DNA from: Marisa cornuarietis
Taxonomy: Eukaryota > Mollusca > Gastropoda > Architaenioglossa > Ampullariidae
Assembly: GCA_004794655.1 (NCBI GenBank)
Contig: SMMW01000149.1
Location: 1,860,001-1,924,000, forward strand
DNA length: 64,000 bases
Direction of reading: 5' to 3'
A program made the translations under genes and the position numbers. The notes under the pieces are model-generated. The model made no database searches. It saw nothing but the letters and a program-made list of their open reading frames with translations, and had not been told where the DNA came from. Every line of letters begins with the position of its first letter. Positions within the stretch are counted from its first letter, which is position 1. Shown here in pieces: positions 56,712 to 64,000 of the stretch.

Positions 56712-57677
56712 CTTTGAAATAATAAAAGCAGAAGGAAACAATAGAAACAATTTCTAATTCGCGCAAATGGAGGAATACTTTGGGCAGAGTGACCGTTCTC
56801 GGCCTTTTTTGTCCAAAAAATGAAACGATCATATTTATCTTCGTATAATTTGTTATTAGTATACTCGCATGCTTGTATTAAATGTCCAATATCCAGATTG
56901 ATATCTCAAACTCATTTTCGTTCTCCAGTTCTACGTCCTGCTTAACGAAAAGCTATTCTTGCAACTCGCACTATTCCATAAATAGACAAAAATTTACAAC
57001 TGTCAATTAAAATCTCATTCATCGTATTTAACACACATATAGATATATTGATTATAAAATTGTATTTAATTCAGACTTTGACCGCAGCATCCTTGATTTT
57101 TGAATATGCATCACCAACGCTGTATCTGGTCCGAATTTTTGTAAAGCTGATATTTCACTGCGTTCTTGTGTCGAATTAGGTTTTTAAAAAATTTCACAAC
57201 TGTTTCCTTAGTTTAAGAAAAAAAAATTGTCAGGAGGTAAAGCTACAATTAAATATCAACATTAGACGGCATTGTATATTGGTTACGAACAGTGACTCAA
57301 AGAGAGCTACTAGAAGGTAGCAAATGGGAACAATTGAGAGTTCAGTTAAAATAATCTGCGGCATGGCAAACTAATCAAGAGAAGTCAAAGACTTGTCTTA
57401 GGATTCATACCACGATTTTACACCCTGAAAACAAGGCAACATTTTAGCTGCAGGTTAAAATTAATTTTGTCAGCCAAAACATGAAGGATGTAGTGTTCAC
57501 TCCCAATTCCACTTAGTTTACTTTTTCTTATCTGTATCCATGATCTAGCCTCTGGAGTGAAAAAAACACAATTTAAATTCTGAAACTATGTAAAAACGTT
57601 TGTAAAGTAACAGAGGAAACTCCAAGTGCCCCCTTCCACGCTCACAGGTTCCCCCCTTCCGCTATGAACAAGCATAT
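56712..57677. other. Intergenic, no gene seen
   Basis: AT-rich spacer between the first exon of the unknown gene and the 3' end of the GPCR gene. No signals recognised. Confidence 0.4.
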
Positions 57678-59749
57678 TTATTTGCACGACAAAACTTTCT
57701 TCAGCCCTTGTCTCATTTTGTCGTTGACGACGCCGTACACGATGGGGTTCGTGGCGTGGGAGAAGAGGAAGGTGAATCGTAGAATCACGCTGCTGGTGAG
57801 GTGGAAGACGTCCAGCCAGAATGGCAGCCACAGAACGACGTGCAGGAGGGTGCAGACGGCCATCATGGTGCCAGCCTTCCTCCACCGCTCTTGGCGCCGC
57901 CTCGTGATTTTATGTGCCGAGCGGCCGATGGCGTTCATTTTGAAGAGGTTGTTGTTGGTGGCGCCAACTTGCTCGTTGCGACCTGTCTCCGGGCTGTAGA
58001 ACTTTTGTTTGTCTGCATCGCTGTGCTGACCTGCTAACAAACAGATGACGAAACAGATGCAGCCGTAAGCTGCTTTTATTTATTTATTATTATTATTTAC
58101 TATGTTGTTGTCGTCGGCGAATTTGTTTATCAATTTTTCACCCACTTCGCATCGTTCTAGAGGTCTGAAATTTTCACCAATTATTTTCGGTGACAATGCA
58201 ATGTTAAATCATTTCCAGCAGTCCACAAGCAATAATTTTTTTAAATTAATTTTGTATGATAACTTCCAGGCCAAAGTAGGGGAGATAGGTAACTGCTGCC
58301 CTAGGACGAGTAAGCTATAGGTTATTTCCCCTAATTCACACTAGTAGAAGGAAATAAAGTCACAAAGTAAAACGAAAACATTGACAGCAAAATTCAAAAA
58401 GACTAAAAAAAATTTTTAATAAATAAATAAATAAATTTAAACATGCTTTTATTTGAAAATCAGTAAAATGTGTAAAATAACTGTTTCCTTAATTCTCAGA
58501 ACTATAAAAGTGTGAGTGGCCCCAGAGTGTTCCAAGTTCCAAGAGTGCCCCTCACACTTTTATATTTTAAGTTGTATGTATTAAAGAAAATATTGCATTG
58601 TCACTTCAAATGACTAACTGTTCAAAATTTCATACCTCTAGGACGATAGGAAGCAGGTGAAAATCGATTACAAAATTCCAACTGGACTGACAAACATAGT
58701 GAGTTAATAAGAGTGTGTAAAAAAAAAAAGGAGGTGTAAAGCGACTCATTTGTGTCATACTTACCAATTATCTTTCGTTCATTGTCAAGCGCTTGCGTTT
58801 CCTCGTCCAAGGGCTCCTTATGGACGGCTGTTGTCAAGAGAAGTGGGCTCTTTCCCGTGGTTTTTACGAGTTGAGGAAGTGCATCTCTTTGGTGATCGGA
58901 AGAAAGAGAGGTAACTTGCAGCTGAAGCGTTGCTTCCCTTGCTGTGTTTGCTGCTGGCGGCGATACTGCCGGCAACGGAAGAAGCCATGTTGGTTTGCTC
59001 CCTTTAGCAAGCATGCCTTTGGCTGCTCCTACAGAGCCATCTCTTTTCGCCCATGGTCCTACTTTCATTTTCCTGTGCTCGCGTCGCCATATTTCAAAGT
59101 ACACCCGGACATACATCGAAATCATGATGGCGATGGCCAGAACATGTTGAAAGACTAGTGCTCCGTGGTACGCGCGCACACTTTTCTGACCAATTATCTG
59201 CACGGTGAATTGACAGTACTTTGGGGGCATTACATCAGAAGCATTGCCATCACGTCCTTCTTCCATGGGGACGGATGTCACGGAGAAGGTGAACACACAC
59301 GGAAGCGCAATGGCGGCGCTCGCAACAAAGATACCAGCGACCACCATCTTGGCCTTCCGGGTGGTCCTTTCCCAAACCGGCCGGAAGACCGCCAGGTAGC
59401 GCTCCACGGCCACGGCGCCGAGGATGTAGAAGGAGAAGATGACGAGGGTGTGGCGCGTCAGCTCCAGCACGCGACATGCCACGTCATCCGAGACTTGCCG
59501 AAGTTCGGCGATGATGGTGTAGGGGACGACCACACCGCACACCACCATGTCTACCACAGCCAGCGCCTGCACATACACGGCGGGCCACGCGCGGTTCCTC
59601 TCCCTGCGGTACACGACGAGCACCAGGAGGTTCCCCACCACTCCGCCCGCGGCGCACAACGAAAACACCGACGTAAACACAAGATGGTGTCTTCTCCACG
59701 GCCCACCCCCGTCTACGTCCAAACACGTAGCATTGTCGTTGACCCTCAT
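57678..59749 (-). CDS. Class A (rhodopsin-like) GPCR, two exons, 446 aa
   Basis: Exon 1 is 59749-58765 and exon 2 is 58033-57678; together 1341 nt in frame. The short N-terminus has one NAT glycosylation site. Seven membrane segments are visible. TM1 contains GNLLVLVVY; TM2 LAVVDMVV; TM3 begins with the conserved Cys and ends in VERYLAVFRP (ERY in place of DRY); TM4 follows; TM5 is AYHGALVFQHVLAIAIMI. Exon 2 holds TM6 (VLWLPFWLDVFHL) and TM7 with the NPIVYG form of NPxxY, followed by a Cys in SCK that could be lipid-modified. The third intracellular loop is very long (over 130 residues) and carries the intron. It is expected to couple to G proteins. The ligand is unknown; a peptide or amine receptor is only a guess. 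Confidence 0.88.
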
Positions 59750-61295
59750 CGTGAATGGTTAGACTCGAGCGTCAAAGTCGATCTGACACTCGGTGCAAGT
59801 TATTGCAGTCATAACGCAAGCTTGTTTCAATTTCATTAATTTAAATAAATAAAATATAATCTGCATAGACCACACTGTAGACGTGACGGTTTCTTCAGCT
59901 GGAAAGTGTGAATCTAACAGAGTTTCGCCAGCATCGTCATGCTGTCCCTGAAATGACACATATTGACTCGATGTTAGTCCGTCGTTCAAATCTGAAACAG
60001 CTTTAGCCCATACGAATGTTTAAAAAAAAAGTTATTAGAAAACTTCGAGACTGACACATACTGTCTTAGGTGTAGGGTATCTATAAGAAATATGCAAAGA
60101 AATATACAAAGAGACAGATGTCATAATGACGAAGCAAAATAGAAAAAGTGGGAGACAAATATTTACACTCGCATACAAGCGCTTACACACTGGCCTAGAA
60201 TGTAGTCATGCAGGCAGTATGAAGAGATAAAAAGAACTGAGATGGATGAGACGGGGAAAAGAGACAAATTTCATTCCGTTATTCATATCTAAGTACATTC
60301 CACAGACATTATATTCTGTTTCGTGGTCAGTTTTTCTTCTAAAGACACAGAAAAGCAGCTATAATGAGAACGTAGATACTAAAAAGCAAAATAACAAAGA
60401 CACAGATGTCCTATGCCACAGCTTCATCTTCTGAAATATATTGGCACTGTATGGAATGTATAGAACTATACGCGCAATTAAACTCAGTAAGTTAAATAGT
60501 ATATAATGCATTTATAATAATAACATACCGGGTAGATGCAAAACAAAAGTCTCAGTGGGTCAGTCCAGTAGGTTTATCTCGCACAGACATGTTTTCCGGG
60601 TGTCTCGCATTTAGCATCACCACAAACCCAGACAATAATAATGTCACCGGTGAAGCATGGGCGGTGCAGCCATATTTTGGATTATGATATCGCTTCAAGT
60701 CCCCGGGATCTCGTCATGATCGAGAAGGGAAACTGTGGCTGGATTTTAGTCGGTCGAGTATGCTGACAGCAATTTGCATTTCACTGTGGATTTATATTTC
60801 GCTGTTTTAATTTTCGCGTGTTATTTGCATGCCCATCGTGGCATGTTGGAACAGTTTGATATTGGTGCTGTTTCTAGGAAGTCACTTGTTTCCGAGCAAC
60901 GTGCTGTGCCACTGTGCTTTGCAATCTTTTGCATCGCGGACCCTCCTCCCCCCCTCCCTGTGCCGTGAAACGATGTCCCTACATTATGAGTATTAATGCA
61001 GGATGCTGATAAACAAATCTCTGGTGCCTGACGGCCATAAATATAATTTTAATATAAAGTACTCAAAATTTACATTTTTAAATTTTGGTCTTAATCTTCT
61101 AAAATTTACTTTGTTAATACTGTATTTGAATCCCCTCCCCCTTACCCCGCTATGTTATAACGACGAAGTCGATAACACAAAGGTGTCCTTTCTCTCTAGC
61201 CCCCATTTATTTTTCTATCATTTATTACTCCATCACCTCCCCTACAACTGCTACAAGACATTTTAATAAGTTTTAAAATGCACACATTCTTTTGT
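59750..61295. other. Upstream region of the GPCR gene, no other gene seen
   Basis: AT-rich, with no TATA box or coding exon that can be defended. A palindromic or GC-rich promoter was not seen either. Confidence 0.4.
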
Positions 61296-61500
61296 GCGTT
61301 CGTTCGTTCGTTCGTTCGTTAATGTTTGTGTTTGTGTGTACTTGGCAGAGTGACTTATTTCTGGGATGCTGGCCCTTATCAAGTCTGTGTACGTTAAAAG
61401 TCTTGTTTTCTGACTTGAGCCCTCACTTCTTCGGACTTGCTACATTCGACTACCATATTGTCTACGTACTACAGAAAATCACCTGTGAGTGTGTGAAGTA
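61296..61500 (+). pseudogene. Relic of exon 18 of the Ly6-SRCR-YWTD gene
   Basis: Bases from about 61349 align with exon 18 (32349-32505): GGGATGCTGGC, then AAAAGTC(T)TGTTTTCTGAC, then CTTGAGCCCTCACTTCTTCGG and finally CACCTGTGAGTGTGT over the donor. Deletions break the frame and several key residues are lost. The (GTTC)n tract at about 61300-61320 and the cag just before the exon match intron 17 of the right copy. Neighbouring exons 17 and 19 were not found, so only a fragment of the gene was copied here, or the rest has decayed. Confidence 0.75.
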
Positions 61501-62400
61501 AAAGACATTTGTGGCGTCAATTTTTTTTCCCAACTTTGTTGTTCCAGAGAAACTATTTCACGCGCACCTCTAGTAAATGTTAATTATCGATATAAAACTG
61601 AAAATATCAAGCGAATGCAATAAATCCTTTAAAGAGCCTGGCACTCAGACATTGAAGGAATAGAAGAGACTCGAGACAGCCATGGAACGGAGGCTGGATT
61701 AAGTTGGGAACTGATAACACACTCCTGCATAGCAACGACCAGAACTCAGGGCAAATACTGTCTTTCGATTTTCCGGTTGCCGTTTAGGCAGTCTTTATTA
61801 ATCGTTTGTTACAAATTTCCCGTGCACCAGATATCGAACCGAACTCCAAATGTCACTTAGTGATTACATCCTGGCAGATGCGAAACTTTTCGTTAGCTGA
61901 TGATAGCATGCATGACGCTGATTGTGAGGTGCGCAGAACGTGAAGAGTCACGGGCACAAATCGTGTTTTGAATCTCTCTCTTACTCACTCACTCTCTCTC
62001 TCTCTCTCATACACACAAACAAACAAACACGCACGCGCGCGCGCGCTCACACATTCATATAAATAAAAAAAAATTAACGTTTTCTTCACAATTGTTTATT
62101 TTTTCAAGTGAAACATATCTTACTCGAGAAAACGCTATTCTGAAATATTTTCCCCATTTTGGGCATTTCTACCATTCAGTCGAAAGGGAAGAAGAAAAGG
62201 AAAATTGATAAAACTGAATAAACTCTGCAAAATTTCCTCAACTAGTCAGTGTTGCTAGCTGACACCCTAAAAATCTGGTAACGAAGGGTTAATACTCTGT
62301 CAGGCCCATTTTCTCGACACTGTTTAAAGTGTAAGCGACCGTGCACCATCTTCTCTCCTGCAGGTCAGTTGGAGTACTCTGGGATCCTTGAATGTCGTCC
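61501..62400. other. Intergenic, no gene seen
   Basis: Contains CT and CG/CA microsatellites near 61975-62047. It includes the 3' UTR of the dioxygenase gene, which is read leftward, but no polyadenylation signal was singled out. Confidence 0.4.
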
Positions 62401-63214
62401 TCACTTGATGAGGGAAGCCAGAATTCTTCGAGGGGGCGTGAAGACATTCCGGGAGTGCAACACCAGCCGGTTGTCTACCAGGATGACGTCTCCTTTCTGC
62501 CACGTGACGGAGACGGCCACGTTCTTGAAGACGTCGTCTAGCTCATTCATGACGTCCTCCGGCATGGGTGATCCATCGTCGAAGATGACGGCCTTGCGGG
62601 CGCAGTTGCGCTCGTCTTGCCAACCTCGGTAGGCGGCGATGACGGAATTGAACCACGTCTTCTGCCCGGTTCGCTGGTCCACGCGCACGGCCGGAAGTAA
62701 CGCTGTTGTGGTCTTCAGGCAGCCGTCAGGCAGCCACTCAATTTGTGTCCCCTGCCTCACGGCCTTGGCCTCTGCCTCTTCCCTGCTCTGTGTCTGGAAA
62801 GTGGACTGCCACCCACGACCTATGGCGGACGAAGGGTCATCGCCGTCGGGGAGGACCCGGATGTACCTAATGTTGATAAGTAAACACAGAACCTGCAGGA
62901 AATCTTCGAAAAACGTGAAGTAAAAAATACGTTTTCTATTCTACATCTTCAGCTTTACTTTAAAGAAGAAGAAAAGGAAGATGCCTCGCCATGACTGCCC
63001 AGCCTTACTGTTATCCTCTTGATGCAGTGTTGCTGTGGCATGCTTGTGTGCAGCTTGTTCTACTTTGTATTTCTGTCGGGTGCTATGTCTGTATAATTGT
63101 TCACAAGCTTTTGGTCTTGTGTTTTCACGGGTGCTTTTCATACTGAAAATATGTGTTACTTCTTTTGCAAAGCGCATCGAGTTAACATTTTAGTAGAGAA
63201 ATGCGCTATATAAA

Positions 63215-63284
<70 letters not shown>

Positions 63285-63572
63285 ACGATGATGATCATGA
63301 TCATGATCATGATGATGGAGGAGGAGGAGGCGAAGGAGGAAGAGGAGGGATTGGTGTCTGTTAGTTGGAGTGTTTCACCTGCTCAGGTATACGTGGCATC
63401 GAACGAGTTAGAAGTCTCACCTGACGCCTTCCTGCTCCAGGCGAGCCACGAAAGCCGGTTGAAGCGCTTCCATGCGACTGTAGACCAGGGGAGAGAGCGC
63501 CAGTGGCGTCTGTCCTCCGGTAGGTGGCGCCACGTCACAATAGAAGAAAAGGCGACTTGGGAAGGTCGGCAC
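62401..63572 (-). CDS. TauD/clavaminate-synthase-like 2-oxoglutarate dioxygenase, last two exons (5' incomplete)
   Basis: Exon 63572-63421 (VPTFPSRLFFYCDVAPPTGG, then TPLALSPLVYSRM) joins 62866-62401 with the split Arg codon AG|G. The last exon reads YIRVLPDGDDPSSAIGRGWQ, continues with WFNSVIAAYRGW, and ends with VTWQKGDVILVDNRLVLHSR, then RRILASLIK and a stop. The late His (LHSR) is the expected distal iron ligand, and the RRILAS arginine the 2-oxoglutarate binder. The first iron ligands (HxD/E) must lie in earlier exons, probably beyond 64000; none were found in 63573-64000. Family members oxidise small substrates using Fe(II) and 2-oxoglutarate; the substrate here is unknown. Confidence 0.85.
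63216..63315. repeat. (CTG)n-(ATG)n microsatellite in the dioxygenase intron
   Basis: About 19 CTG/GCT units are followed by GATGAT and GATCAT units. The poly-Leu/Met open frame across it (63201 onward) is an artefact; the real exon is on the other strand. Confidence 0.9.
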
Positions 63573-64000
63573 CTGTTCGCCGCGATAAAAGTAAGTTAAA
63601 ATCATAACACTCTGCTGCTTTACAGTTACCTCATAACTAAAAAAAACGTTGTTTGTCGGCTAAGACAACATATGATTCCTGCGTCACGTCCGTTCGTCAA
63701 AGTAGTCAACCAAACTTGATGAACAGTTAACAGACGTCAATGCGGCCATCTTTAAGTAGCTTTGAATCGTTGAACACTCTTCTTTCGAAAGGAAGACCTT
63801 TCGCAAGACTGTTTTAGTAATGTATACCATTGTGATCGATGGATAATTAAATTTTCTGAACCCATCAAAAGTACCTATCTATTCTAGGTTAAGCTATTAT
63901 TCGGTTTATTGTCGTATATTCTCAAATTAAAAATACAAATCGTGTAGTCCTAAAATGTCATTAACAAAGCGCTTAATTTGCCACGTAAAATCATGTTACA
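63573..64000. other. Intron or upstream DNA of the dioxygenase gene
   Basis: No further exon was recognised on the minus strand before the window ends. Confidence 0.4.

Noticed and set aside
59165..59839. A 224-codon plus-strand open frame
   Set aside because: It is the antisense shadow of GPCR exon 1, which carries clear membrane segments and motifs on the minus strand.
63201..63599. Plus-strand poly-Leu/poly-Met protein
   Set aside because: It arises from (CTG)n and (ATG)n repeats; the real exon in this interval is on the minus strand.

Overview
This window is nuclear DNA from an animal: genes are split into many exons with GT/AG introns and consistent phases, microsatellites are abundant, and fragments of LINE, SINE, LTR, DIRS-like and MITE elements are scattered throughout. 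Gene content and repeat style fit a mollusc, most likely a gastropod. The species cannot be fixed from the sequence alone.

The left half (about 5.8-32.9 kb) is one very large inverted repeat. Two head-to-head genes, minus strand 5944-15717 and plus strand 21495-32788, are copies of one 19-exon gene. Every exon has the same length in both copies (2697 coding nt, 898 aa), and both reading frames are intact although the introns have diverged. The protein is secreted and unusual: a signal peptide, a Ly6/uPAR three-finger domain, then two rounds of SRCR domain plus six-bladed YWTD (LDL-receptor class B) propeller, with no membrane anchor. The arms meet near 18.6 kb with a spacer of about 40 bp. 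Bases 1 to about 1690 are a third copy of the intergenic part, so another gene copy probably lies just left of the window. A broken copy of one exon sits at about 61.35 kb.

The right half is more ordinary. It holds a single-exon beta-1,3-galactosyltransferase-type enzyme (36025-37272, +) and a 13-exon GH20 beta-hexosaminidase (41012-50075, +). The hexosaminidase has a duplicated and broken first exon, a plausible alternative first exon, and a hydrophobic C-terminal tail. Then come an unrecognised multi-exon minus-strand gene (about 51.6-56.7 kb) with a solo LTR and a retroelement fragment in its introns, a class A GPCR in two exons (57678-59749, -), and the last two exons of a TauD/clavaminate-synthase-like dioxygenase (62401-63572, -; the 5' end was not found and is probably outside the window).

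The paired Ly6-SRCR-YWTD genes are the most striking feature. They look like secreted recognition or binding proteins from a recently amplified, structurally unstable locus. The galactosyltransferase and hexosaminidase both act on glycans, but nothing in the sequence shows that they are functionally linked.
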